Below are positions 12,068 through 23,002 of a DNA stretch of 64,000 nt, in pieces. This DNA comes from Trametes villosa (taxonomy: Eukaryota > Basidiomycota > Agaricomycetes > Polyporales > Polyporaceae): contig PUDQ02000001.1 in assembly GCA_002964805.2 (NCBI GenBank), forward strand, positions 9,634,001-9,698,000. Reading direction: 5' to 3'. The notes beneath the pieces are model-generated. The model made no database searches and was not told the DNA's origin. It saw only the letters and a list, made by a program, of their open reading frames with translations. The position numbers were made by a program, and so were the translations under genes. How positions within the stretch are numbered: the first letter of the stretch is position 1; each line of letters begins with the position of its first letter.

Positions 12068-12403
12068 CCGACGCGGGTCAACTAAGCTCAAGCCTCGTGC
12101 GCATGTCTTGAACTAAGAGCAGGAACAACTCGTCCTGGGCGAGGAAATGCCCGTTGCAGCAAAACGCCGTGGATCAGTGTGGCAAACGACCTGCTATGAC
12201 GGTGGTGCCGCGCCCGATTAGGTTTTCCGACTGCCTGATTGGGAGTGGCACCGCGCGGCCCGATGGGCGATCTGCGGTGCTCGTTTTCTCTCGTCACAGC
12301 GCCCGCCATCAACCTTCTCGGGCTTCTGGCCCACAAAACAATTACAGCCCTCGCAACCCTCGCCCCACTACCCCCTCTCTTTCTCTCCTTTATCCACCAC
12401 CGC

Positions 12404-15400
12404 ATGCTCGACGGTGCGCCCACAATGCACAACGGCACCCAGCAACCGATGCAACCACTAGTGGCAGGACCCGGGTATCGGCGGGAAGAACAACAGGCTA
12501 GCATCTCCGGGATCCCATTTTCCCATCATGGCGTTCAGGTCCAGGGCAACGCGTATGTTTCCGGACACTCAACGGCGGGCAGATCACTGGTGAGCTTCGT
12601 GAATGTCTTAAAGCATGCGTCCTGCGAGCATTGCGATTGGTATCATGCTTCAGAACGGTCTCACTTGTGTCACAGCCCAAGGATAGAATGCTGACACAAG
12701 CTTTACTACAACAGCAGCAGGCGCCTCAAGGGTACCGAGTGGGTCCTCCCAACTTGCAGGCTACCCAGTACTCAGTCCCAAACGGACAATTCGCTCCCCT
12801 CCAGCCCCTAGGACAGGCCTATCCTCAGCGTCGGATCGTCACGTCCAACGCTGCTCCCATGCATTCCGTGGGAGCATTGATTCCGCACCACCACGCTGCG
12901 ATGCAGCAACCCGCTCGATCTGCCCAGTCTTCCGCCGGACCGCCTCAGGCCATACAACAGCGCTCCGCGTCGGGTTCGCGCGAGTACATGGCATACGGAC
13001 CCTCCGACGCAGGGCCTTCCCGCGTAACCTTGCCCTCAGGAGATCAACGCCGGCAGTCTCTGGCAATCCAGCCCCCACCGCCGCCGTCATCCTCAGGCCT
13101 TGTATACACCGGCCTCGCCGATGTGCATCGACAGCTCTCCCACGCTCACGCTCAGGGGATGCAACAGCTTCGGCAGCATGCACCACCCGTACAACCTGCG
13201 CCTGCGCCTCCGCCATCATCTGCAACATCTCATGTACCCGCACACGCATCTTCACATACTTCCGCGCGGCCCGTGCGCCCGCCGTCCCCTCCACATCCAC
13301 CCGCACATCCACCCGCACAAGCATCCGCCCACCCGCTCGCTCCGCCACCCGCCGATCCACCAGCCCCACCTGCTCAGCTTCCCACACCGGTCACGCCTTC
13401 CACCCAACAGCCACCGAACACGTCCCGTACCCAGGACCCCTCATCACTGAGCCCACAAGAGATGATCATCCGCACCGCCAACGCACAGGCGCAGAAGTTC
13501 CTCGAGCCCGCGCGCATGAGCGTGATGGAGGGCCTTACGCGTTCGCACCAGGCGTTCGCGGACGAGCTCCGGCTGCTGTACACCGCCGTCGCGCAGCGCG
13601 ACGGCGCGCTCCATGAGCTGCAGCGGCGCCTTAATGCGCTGCGCGAGGAGCACGCGCGCGAGCGCGCCCGCCTCGAGCAAGAACGTGATGAGGCACGCGC
13701 GCAGGCGGGGAGCGCGGAACTGGACTCACGCAGGATGGGCGAGCATTTGCCGAGGATGCTCATGGAGTACTATGATTTGAAGCGTGAGCGCGAGCAGCTG
13801 GTGCAGGAGGTCACAACGCTGCGCGAAGCGAACACGCAGCTAAGGGAGAAGACGGTCGTGCGGGAGGTGGTCGACGAAACCGGCTCGCCGGACGTTCCCG
13901 AAGAGAAGAAACCTGTGAAGACCGAGGATATCTTGCCTGCGAGGCGCTTCGCGCGGGTGAAGAAGGAACGCGGCACCGATGGAGACGCCTCGACCGAGAT
14001 CGGCGACCACGATGCTGCAATCGCACAAGGTACGCACCGTCGTGGCGTTCCGTTGGATTTTACTTACCTCTTTCGCTCTGTAGTCCTCGCTGAAGCCCAC
14101 GAGGAGCGCAAACTTAGAGAGCGCGCCGAGCGCAACCTTCAACTAATCCTGCAGGTATGTCGCCCCCGTAATACTGGTATCGATTGCACCACCAACGACC
14201 TCCACAGGCAACGGCGCTGCAGACGCCTGCCGCACTCGCCACTACTTCTGAGTATGCCCCTCCGACGCCTGCATCCGAGCACGGTGACCCCGTCGAGACG
14301 GCCCTTGCCCCCGGCACTATCCCTGCGCCCAGCACTATCCCTGGACCAACCGATGCCGTCTCCGATGACGCACCGACATCCAGCGACGTAGTCACGGAGA
14401 CGCCTACTACATTCCCCCAACTACCTTTCGAACTGCCTAAGCCTGAGCTGGACGACGCGCCCATGCTATGGTTTGCATCCGAGCAGGAAGTGGTTGATCT
14501 CACAAGCATCCCCGATGACACGCCTGTCCAGTTGTCGATGGCCCTCCTCCCGCTTTCCCGTTCTTTGGATAGATCTGCAGAGCCCGAGCGGAAGCGATCT
14601 CTCGACCTCCAATCTCGCTCGCGGGCTCCATCACCAAAGCGGCGCAGGACTATGGATGCGGTAGTGCCCGCAGCCGACCTCGAGGAGGGAGAGCTATCCT
14701 CGCCTGTGCCGTTCGTCCCAGAAGGCTCCGTGGAGGAGGGACAAGTTACGCCAGCACCTGTCCCACCTTCCACCAAAACCTCGCCCGTACACACCCCGCA
14801 TCCGCTACAAGCTGAACTCGACGAACTCGCCGAGCTCTCTTTCCCGCCGACCTCTACCATCACCGCACAGCCACCACCTCCGACGACGGAACCGCCTCCC
14901 CTTCCAGCATCAGCTCCCAACCCACCTCCAACGTCAGAGCCTCCCCCGACGCCTGGGCCCCCCCGCGGCGCCCTAACGCCGTCGGTCCTATCTGGGCTGT
15001 CCCTTCCGTCGACATGCCCCCCGGTGCAGCTCCCGGGGCTGCAGCTCATGACGCCCACAAGCCCCGCCGCGCCCGCGTCTTTCACCGCGCCCGAGCCGGA
15101 ACCGCCGAAGACGCTCAGCATGCGCCACATCCCGCTCATCTACGAGACTGTGCGTCAGCGCATGAGCTGCCGCATCTGCCAGTACGTCCCCCGCCTCCTT
15201 TCCTTTTCCTGTACGTGCTCACGCCGACGTCGCCCCCGTCCTCAGGGCGCGCTGCGCCCGATTCCGGGACACGCACGTCGACAGCGAGTCGCGGCCAACG
15301 CCGTACGTGCTCGACAAGGACAGCGCGTCGTGGGAGCAGATGGCGGGGCACTGCGTGGAGATGCACCCGAAGGCGGTCGAGAGCCTCGTCAACATGACGC

Positions 15401-15456
15401 CCGACGAGATGCGCGAGATGCAACAGCAGCTCGACGCGTGGCGGCGCCCCGCCTGA
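12404..15456 (+). CDS. Pro/Gln-rich coiled-coil protein, 931 aa, with Cys/His C-terminus
   Basis: Five exons keep frame: 12404-12589, 12676-14029, 14084-14154, 14208-15181 and 15246-15456 (TGA). The N-terminal half is low complexity, with Gln-rich (ALLQQQQAPQG) and Pro/His/Ala-rich tracts. A long coiled coil follows (ELRLLYTAVAQRDGALHELQ through QLVQEVTTLREANTQL, about residues 340-470). A second Pro/Ser/Thr-rich acidic region carries basic patches such as SPKRRR. The last 75 residues are compact: MSCRICQARCARF, then PYVLDKDSASWEQMAGHCVE and NMTPDEMREMQQQLD; the CxxCxxxC plus later His/Cys could bind a metal. I do not recognise the family; a nuclear scaffold or regulator is a guess from composition only. 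The CACTA element ends 336 bp upstream of the ATG, so the natural promoter may be displaced. Confidence 0.75.
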
Positions 15457-15967
15457 CCCGTTCCCGTCCGACCTGTTCAGTTCTTGCTGTCTTGGCTCTT
15501 CGTTTGTTAGTAACCCGTGTGTGCCGTTTCTTCGTAAACTGACGCCGTTCCCTGCAGTATTGTTATCTCACCAGTGCTTTCGCTATGTCTCGCCCCCTCC
15601 GCGTTAATCGTTCCTGTCCAGTATCCTCACTCCCTCTCTGTGCCTTCTTGTCAGCATATGCCTCCACATGTCCCTTGTATGATCCATGTATGTAGCAGCG
15701 CTATAGGCGCGCTCCCAACACGATTACCAGGCAACATACCCTCGCTTGCGCTCTGGATGGCGAGAGGTGAACCGTCCAGTAGGACGGTACAGGTTATATT
15801 ACACACTGAGCAAGGCCGTCTAGGCGATCCAAATGCTAAGCAAGGAGTCCATCGCGCACAAGGGCGGTAACATACAGCAGTAAAGACGACAGACACAGTG
15901 GGGCCCGGTAGCGCGATAGGCGAACGCAAGTAAGTACACCAAGCACAGCCCAAACGCGACGCGGAGG
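15457..15967. other. Convergent intergenic region
   Basis: About 510 bases between the ends of the coiled-coil gene and the DNAJC3-like gene. It presumably holds both 3' untranslated regions. I see no gene in it. Confidence 0.5.
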
Positions 15968-17955
15968 CTAGTGGTGTCCTGGCCCACTGTAGTGGAACTG
16001 GAAGCCGCCGCCAGGGAAGCCGTGCTGCTGCTGGAAGAACTGGCCAAATCCACCCGGGAAGCCACCGTGGAAGCCGCCCTGGAACGGGTTCCCGCCCTGT
16101 TGCGCGCTCGGGTCGTTCGGGTCGTCGCCGTTGTCGAACCGCTGGCGCAGCTCCGGATTGCTGAGCACCTCGTACGCCTCGTTCACTGCCGCCATCTTCG
16201 CCTCCGTGCCGCCCTTGTCCGGGTGCGCGGTCATTACTGCTTTCCGGCTAGAGATGAGGGCGTGAGCGAGGGGAGGTGGGTGTGGGAGAGGGAGAGGGAG
16301 GGGCTTACTAGGCCTTCTTGATCGTCTTCTGGTCTGCGTCGCGCGCGACACCGAGCACCTTGTAGTAGTCCTTCTGCTTCGACTGCTTGAGGAGCTTCTG
16401 CGCCCTCTGTAGTCGCTGATGGATCTACACACCGCGCGCCGCTAATCAGTTTGAATCCCAAGGCAAGGCAAGGCACGGTGCGCACCTCGCGATCCGACCT
16501 GCCGCCCGCTTCAAACGCGCGTTCCAGCACCCTCACGGCCTCCTCCCACTCCTCCTTCGCCATCAACGCCTCCGAGCGCCCAATCAGCCCATCCGTATCG
16601 TTCTCCATGCCCTCCATCTCCAACAGCGCCGTGCACCACTGCTCGCCCTTCCGCGCCTGGTTCATCTTCACATACGCGCGGCACACCATCTGGAGGATCG
16701 CCGCGCGCCGAGGCGACGCGTGCAGCCCGTCGGGAATGGGGATCTGCGCGGGCACCTCGAGCGCGTCGCGCGTAGTGTGCTCCGCGAGCGCCGCGTCGAA
16801 CTTCGCCGCGAAGCCGTCCGCGCCGGACTCGTCCGGCCCGAGGAGCAGCTTCACGATCCCGCGCCAGTTCTCGGCCTGTGCGAGCTTGTCGAGGTTCTTG
16901 AAGTTCTTGTCGAACGCCTTGACGAGCCGGTGCAGGGAGAGACATTGCGGGGAGTCGGGGTCGTAGTGGAGGCACTGCTTGAGCGTGGACAGGCCGGGGG
17001 ACTGGCGCTCCGCGGGGGAGGTGTACGGGTAGAGGAAGTAACCTAACCTGGCCATCTTCATCCACACAGAGGTTGTTGGTGTCGAGAGCTGCGCTAGTCG
17101 GCTGAGCGGAAGAAGTGAGACTAGTGAAAGTACTAGGCAAGACAGCGACGTACGAGAGATCCGCCACGGCGCTCTCGATGTCACCGGCCGCTATCGAGCA
17201 GTCCGCCCTCTGTTGCCGGAGCTTCACCGAGTGTGATGCCGTGGAGAGCGCCATTGATGCCGCCTCTACGCACGCCGACCAGAGCTTCGCGCGGATGGCC
17301 TGTGTGACCTTCTTCGTTGCCAGCTCGCCCTCTGTGATCGACATCATGACTTCCTGGGACCCCTGGTCGCCCTTGACCTTGGTGGAGAACTTGCGGAGAG
17401 CGTCGCGGGCCTCGGTGAACTTGCCTTCCTTGGCGTAGATGCGCGCCTTCATGAGGTTTGCCTTGTCGAAGGTGTCGCTGGTGAGGCTGAGCACCTGGTC
17501 GAAGTCGGCGAGCGCAGCCGGATGGCGGCCGAGTGAATAGTGCGCGGTTGCGCGTTTATAGTATAGCAAGTAGTCGGTAGGAGCCTGCTCTACAAGTAAC
17601 TGTGTAAGCAAGCGTAATATGGCGTAAACACAGCAGCGCGTTCCGTAGCTTGGGCTACTGCTGGACAGGGGACCCTGGCAAACTGTACGCTCCCGTCCAC
17701 TCGTTTCTCCTCCCTATCTGTATCCGAACCATGACATCATCTTCGAAGATACTCACCTATAGCTTCGGAGTAAGCTTTGGCGGCATCATTGAATTGGCCG
17801 GCAGTGAGGAGTGTGTCTGCGCGGCTGATGAGAGGTACAAGGCCAGGGGGATAGAGAGCACCGCCAGAGCCCGAGAGTGTTTGCTGTTCCGCGCCGGCGG
17901 TGTATGCCAGCCCAACGAGGAGCAGCGGCAGCAGTATAGAGAGCCTTAGAATCAT
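15968..17955 (-). CDS. ER-lumenal TPR/J-domain co-chaperone (DNAJC3/p58IPK-like)
   Basis: Five exons keep frame and give 548 aa: 17955-17757, 17589-17154, 17101-16486, 16424-16309 and 16247-15968. Residues 1-22 (LRLSILLPLLLVGLAYTAGA) look like a signal peptide. TPR repeats follow, with the family block APTDYLLYYKRATAHYSLGR after the first exon, KANLMKARIYAKEGKFTEA, LSRLAQLSTPTTSVWMKMAR and LKQCLHYDPDSPQCLSLHRL. The J domain covers about residues 434-500 (KDYYKVLGVARDAD), with the HPD motif in VMTAHPDKGG near residue 464. The protein ends in a Gly/Phe-rich tail without an HDEL signal, as is usual in this family. The family binds unfolded proteins through its TPRs and stimulates BiP/Kar2 ATPase in the ER. 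Length fits the family. Confidence in the function is high. Confidence 0.92.
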
Positions 17956-18546
17956 GATGGGGTCTTAGAGGAGAATCGTAGAGGAGGAGACAGCGCCAGC
18001 GAAGGCCTGCGGGAGGAGGGAGGAGGACGGTCAGGTTCAAGTTGTCTCTGTCCCGTTTGGGATGCGGACACGTTAGCAGCTTTCCGCCATGTGGCGCGTG
18101 ACGCCGAGTAACGCCCGCACTTCAGCCGCCCGCGTGGAATCCGGCCCGGATCACACCAGGTTCGCCGTCACGGCGGTACTAAGTACTAAGTGCGAGAAAC
18201 ACTGCCCTTCCTGCCCACCACGACGCCAAGCCGTATACTTACACCAGGAGCATCAAGAAGCATATCTTATGATGACGACAGCTGAAGAGAGGTCGGAAAA
18301 TGCCAATCCAATTCTTAGCTGAACGGTGCGGGGGTCAAACATCAGAAACTACGGAGGTAACAGCGTGCATGGAGTATGGAAGCAGGTTCACGGAGTAGCA
18401 AAGTGGATCAGTCGTGTCTAGGTAACCCGTCCCTTTACGTACCGCGCCAGGCTAATTCCGTCACGCAGCAATGGCGCGACGAGCTCCTGCACTCAATCGG
18501 CGGACAGAGAGGACTCGGAGCTTCGCGTCATCGCCCGCGAAGCCAA

Positions 18547-21016
18547 TCAAGCACGCATGGTATCGCGTTTGGCAAGCCCAACCTTGATGGGAAGCTGGGG
18601 GTGCTCGCCGACCTCGTCTGCGGAGGGGTACTGTACACCGGCCATGTTCCAGTAAATCTTCTTGTCGGTGAGCTCGAACGTGAATGCCGAAATGAGCACG
18701 GCGAGGACGACCTCTGCGAGGCAGTTAGCAAAAGATGTCCGGGAGACGAGGATATGGCGCATGACGCACTCATCTCGAGTTGCGAGAACTTGAAGCCGCT
18801 GGATTGACACGCGCACACGGTCAGGGATAATTCCTCGACTACGGACGAGAAGATGTACTCACATGCACGCGCGACCACCGCCCCAGAATGTCATTCTGTA
18901 ACGTACATACTCAACTGAGAACTCCACGCGTACCAAACTGATGTAGAACGCACAAGTTCGCATACACCCCAGGGATCTTGGCGTCCAACACCGCATCCGG
19001 AAGCGGCTTCAGCCAGCGCTCGGGCTTCCACTCGTACGCGTCCGGGCCCCAAAGTGCGGGGTTCGTGTTCGAGGCATGCATGCCGATGAGCACGGACGTG
19101 TTCTTCGGGACGTGGAGCGCGTGCATGAGGCGGCCGTCTTTCCCGCGTACGGGCTCGGAGAGCGGGAGCACGACGTCCTTGCGCGTCCTACAGGGAGGGT
19201 GCCGTCAGCGACTAACAGGAACATGGAATGAAAACGGACGTACTCGCGGAAGCTAAAGGGCGCGGGAACATGACTTCGCAAATCGTTCACGTGAATATAT
19301 GCGGTCAAAAACATCAGGAGGTGGGTACTCACACGCGCAGAGTCTCGCGACACACAGCATCGAGGTACGGCAGAGACACCAGGTCGTCGTATCCGAGGTC
19401 GCTGCCGCCGAGGGCCTCCTGTGCGCTGTGGAGCTCCTGGCGCAGTTTCGCTTGCGCCTCCGGGTTACGAGCGAGCCGCCATAGAGTCAGAGAGAGCGCG
19501 TTCGAGGTAGTATCCATCGCGGCAAACGTGAGCGTGCTAGTGACCCGAGCATGAGTAAGCCGTCTGGAGGGCACGACGGGAGACGTGCCTCATGTGTCCG
19601 ATGAGCTCGTCCTCGGTCATCTTGTCCTCCTCGGATGCTTCAATATGTGCCTTCACTGATCGCCCAAAACACGGTCAGCACCTCTCTCCCTCGCAGCGAA
19701 GCACAGACGCACGCAAGATACTCATCAGGTCCCGCCCCTCGCCAACCTGCTGCTTGAGTGCCTCGTCACCGGCGAGCAGCGCGCGCTTCTTCGCCTCGAA
19801 GATCGCGGCAGAGCGCGCACGCAGCGTGTCGGTGATGCGGATGATACGCTTCAGCGGCGGGAGCGGGAGGCGCTCCGCGACCGCGCGCCGCCAGCCCGAG
19901 GGGACGACTGATTCGAAGGCGGGGATATACTGCTGGAGACCGCGGCCTTGGGCGATCGACGGTCTGCATACAGTACATCAGCATCCGTGAACCGGGTCAG
20001 GTGGAGGAAGGGAGCCGTGAGGGGACGAGAATGAGCCTGAGGGGTGAGGGAAGGGGAGGACAGGAAATGCGGAACGTACGCAAGTTCCTTGAGCGCGGTG
20101 CCGTACTCGTCGGCGGAGTCGGCGACGAGCGGGTCGAAGGAGTAGCCCAAGCCGGCCTGGCCGACGAGCTCGAGCGCGGTACGGCCCATCCACCCAACCA
20201 TGTCGATCTCCGTCGGGGTGCCTTGCACGCGCGCCTCGATCGCCGTCCGGAGCTGCGTAGCGCGGAGTTGGCGTCAGGAGGCGAGCAACGCAATACGAGG
20301 GCAGGCAGACCTTGTGGGAGATTTCGAAGAAGACCGGGGTCATGTCGCGCATGTGCTTGATGGAGAAGACGGGGTTCAGCATCTTGCGCTGCTGCCGGTG
20401 GTGGTCGCCTGCCAATTTTGCTATGTTACAGATGACGCCTTCCCGCATACACGACGCATATACGCACCGAGAGTCGCGAAGAGGCCGGTCCCGAGAGTCA
20501 AATGAGCCAGCCTATCGAGAAATAGCATTCACTCGCAGGTCGTAGGGATGCTGGGCCAACGGGGAACGTACCTGGTGAACCACCTCGGCTCCTCGAAGAT
20601 GTCCTGGTCCTTGATGACGATGTGGTGCATTGCCTTCGGATCGAACGTCCACAACATGTCCTCCTGCAGAAACCGTCCGCGTGAGCATCCTCAAGGCTGG
20701 CCTGGGATTGGAAACGTACCCCGAATCGGCCGCGAAGACGCACGACAGAGCCGTACGTCTCGCCCAGACCCCGCTGGAACTTGAAACCTCCTTGCCTACT
20801 GAACAGTTGCCGAATGTTGCCTGGTAGTAGGAAACATCTCAGCACAGGCCAGCATCGCCCAGTAGCGTAGGAGTACCACATACCGTAGATGAGCGACGGC
20901 GACGGCGGACCGGGCAAATTGACGAGGTCGTTCTTGCGCACGAACCTGCCGAATATCTTCCACAGGATCCACGTCGCGCCGCACACGAGAGCTGCTTGCA
21001 GAACAGGGGATGCCAT
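18547..21016 (-). CDS. Cytochrome P450 monooxygenase no. 1
   Basis: About a dozen exons start at ATG 21016 with a membrane anchor (VLQAALVCGATWILWKIFGR) and a Pro-rich hinge (LPGPPSP). The family landmarks appear in order: C-helix GDHHRQQRKMLNPVFS; I-helix FAAMDTTSNALSLTLWRLA, carrying the proton-delivery Thr; K-helix DAVCRETLR (ExxR); WKPERWL; and a heme loop FWGGGRACIGFKFSQLEMK, split by an intron at RAC/I, with the Cys ligand near 18870. The end is KRDTMRA with the stop at 18547. All expected catalytic residues are present and the junctions I checked hold frame, so it should be active at the ER membrane with an NADPH-P450 reductase. The substrate cannot be told. The surroundings (co-chaperone, IMPDH) do not suggest a pathway. 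Confidence 0.9.
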
Positions 21017-21067
21017 GCCTGTAGTCGGGTAGATGGTGCAGAACCCTTCCCCATGCCCAGGTAAGCA

Positions 21068-21073
21068 TTTATA
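21068..21073 (-). promoter_or_regulatory. Candidate TATA box of P450 no. 1
   Basis: TATAAA on the minus strand about 50 bp upstream of the ATG at 21016. Position and sequence fit a core promoter; no experimental support. Confidence 0.4.
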
Positions 21074-23002
21074 CGTTTCTTCCTACTGCGGTTTGCTACC
21101 GGGGGCGCGCCCGGGGTCACGGCGAATGACACCTAGGCGAGATTACAGTCAGCACAGGGATCCACAGAGTTCTATGCGGAGCGGGGAAGAGCCAAGGTGA
21201 GAACGTACTCGGTTCCGAGAGTTGGGAGAAGCTGCGTTAGATGCTATACGCGAGCGGCGTGGATCAGGAGGTTCCCAGTCGAGGCGGGAAGAGCGTGTTG
21301 GAACGCCGTCGACCAGACCGGCGCGTTGCGCTAATCGTAGCGTGTCGTGCGTGTACTGGGTGTAAACAAACGAGGTTTGGGATCGGCTACCACGGAGAAT
21401 CATTTTCCTGACAGCTAGCCGGTCGAGTAGCGCGGACGGCGTATGTTTATGTGTCGTGCGTGCATAGCGCGAAGGGCCACGTCACGTACGAGGGAACCTG
21501 CCGAAACGAATGAGGGCCTGAACAGAGTCATGTTGACTGATCATCGTACTTGGCTCACCCGGGCGGGAAGCGTCACGGCGATGACCCTGGGCGGGCTGTC
21601 AGGCGACTTTATTGCTGCGTCTGTAATCATGATAGTCCACAGTAAGCCACTCGCCGTCCAATAGCTGCGCAGGGAAGGGAGACGTACGTATGCTTCCACG
21701 GAGTCAGCAGCCAAACGCGGACGAGCGGGACGCCGGGGTGTAAGCTTCGTTGTGTCGAGAAGTTCGCTGTGTGCACCCGTGCTGCGCAGCGTCGAATCCG
21801 TATCGCCTGTTAAAATCCGAGCGCCTGTGCCGTCAGAATAATATCAGAGATCAGCAGGTAGTTGGACGGCGTGCTGGGCATACCGTACAAGGCCAATAGA
21901 GTGCGCTCAGTATCCCCATGAGGGCAGTGCCAGCAGGAAAGTTTGTTGCCGAGTGCGGGGAATGTCTTCGCTGTTGGGTAATCGGGTCTTCGCGAAGATG
22001 ATGGGTAATCCCGGTCGTAGGCGAGGAGCGCTTGCCATCCCTCGAAATACCTGGCCCGCACCACTGCAATCCGGGAGGCACCTCCCCCGAATTGTGTGAG
22101 AAGGATCTGCGCGTTTAAACCGACCGCCACCATCTGAACGCTGCTTGGGCATCTTATAACCTCCTCGACCCTAAACGCACTCATAAACGCTTTGGCTGGT
22201 GTCAACGAACGCCTGATGGTCCTGGAGGACGATACTATTCTGCCTGGGGTCAGTCAGGGGAGTACCATCGGGATGGCGAGGTAAGGCTTGCCTTGGCCCG
22301 GGTGTTCACTTCTCCGTTGCGCTGCCGTTTGATGAGCAACGACGAGACCAGATTCAACCGCAGGGCCCCGCCGCACCTACGCCACGTCCCGGTGTTCGTT
22401 GACGTCTTAGAGCCGAAGGTCGTGCACGCCGCATCCACGAGTTGTCTTAGCTCGAGGTTGCGCGGCGTGTTGCTGGCGCCTCTTACTCAAGTTCACTGCC
22501 AGCGCCCCAGAGCGGTAGGCTCCAATGTTGTTCTCGTTGGAGCAAGCAAGAACTTCGGTCGTCAAGAGTGAGAATCGAGGTATTCTGATTGTCCTGTACA
22601 GTAGCATCGTGGTACAGAGCCAAACAGATAGTCTACAAAATCGAAACCGGACGCGATACTGAACGCCTCGGCAAGCGCCGCCGAACAGGCGCCCGCTCGC
22701 TCAAATCCAGAATCCAACAGTTCTGAAGGAATCAGTTCGAGATAGATTGACGACTAACTGACAGTACTTGAGGCGACGCTGCGACAACATGTACTAGGAA
22801 CATGTACGTTCAGGAAGGCCTGGAACCTAGGATGATCTACTATCTAGCCGTCGCGGTCTTCCAGCGAGTCATCTCGGCCTCGCGGCGCTTGAACTCCTCG
22901 CGTCAAACACGCGGTCTTGTTCAATCTCCGCTTAAAGCTCGCCCAGATTGCCGCGCCCGCAAAAAAATGAGAGTCTGGCAATCTCTTGCCCACTCCACCA
23001 CC
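21074..23002. other. Intergenic, about 1.9 kb, no recognised gene
   Basis: Upstream region of P450 no. 1 and IMP dehydrogenase. Minus-strand open stretches at 21810-22205 (ending YLLISDIILTAQALGF), 22250-22438 and 22407-22607 could be exons of an unrecognised or decayed gene, but I could not link them by convincing splice sites or recognise a family. The last 100 bases are the IMPDH promoter/leader. Confidence 0.4.

Noticed and set aside
14114..15139. 341-codon minus-strand ORF rich in Gly and Ser
   Set aside because: It is the antisense of the Pro/Thr/Ser-rich exon of the 12404-15456 gene, whose splice sites and frame are consistent. Codon bias of low-complexity Pro-rich sequence leaves the other strand open.
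17600..17756. Frame break between exons 1 and 2 of the DNAJC3-like gene
   Set aside because: Using the acceptor TTGTAG that places exon 2 at 17589 restores frame and gives SEAIEQAPTDYLLYYKRA, as in the family.
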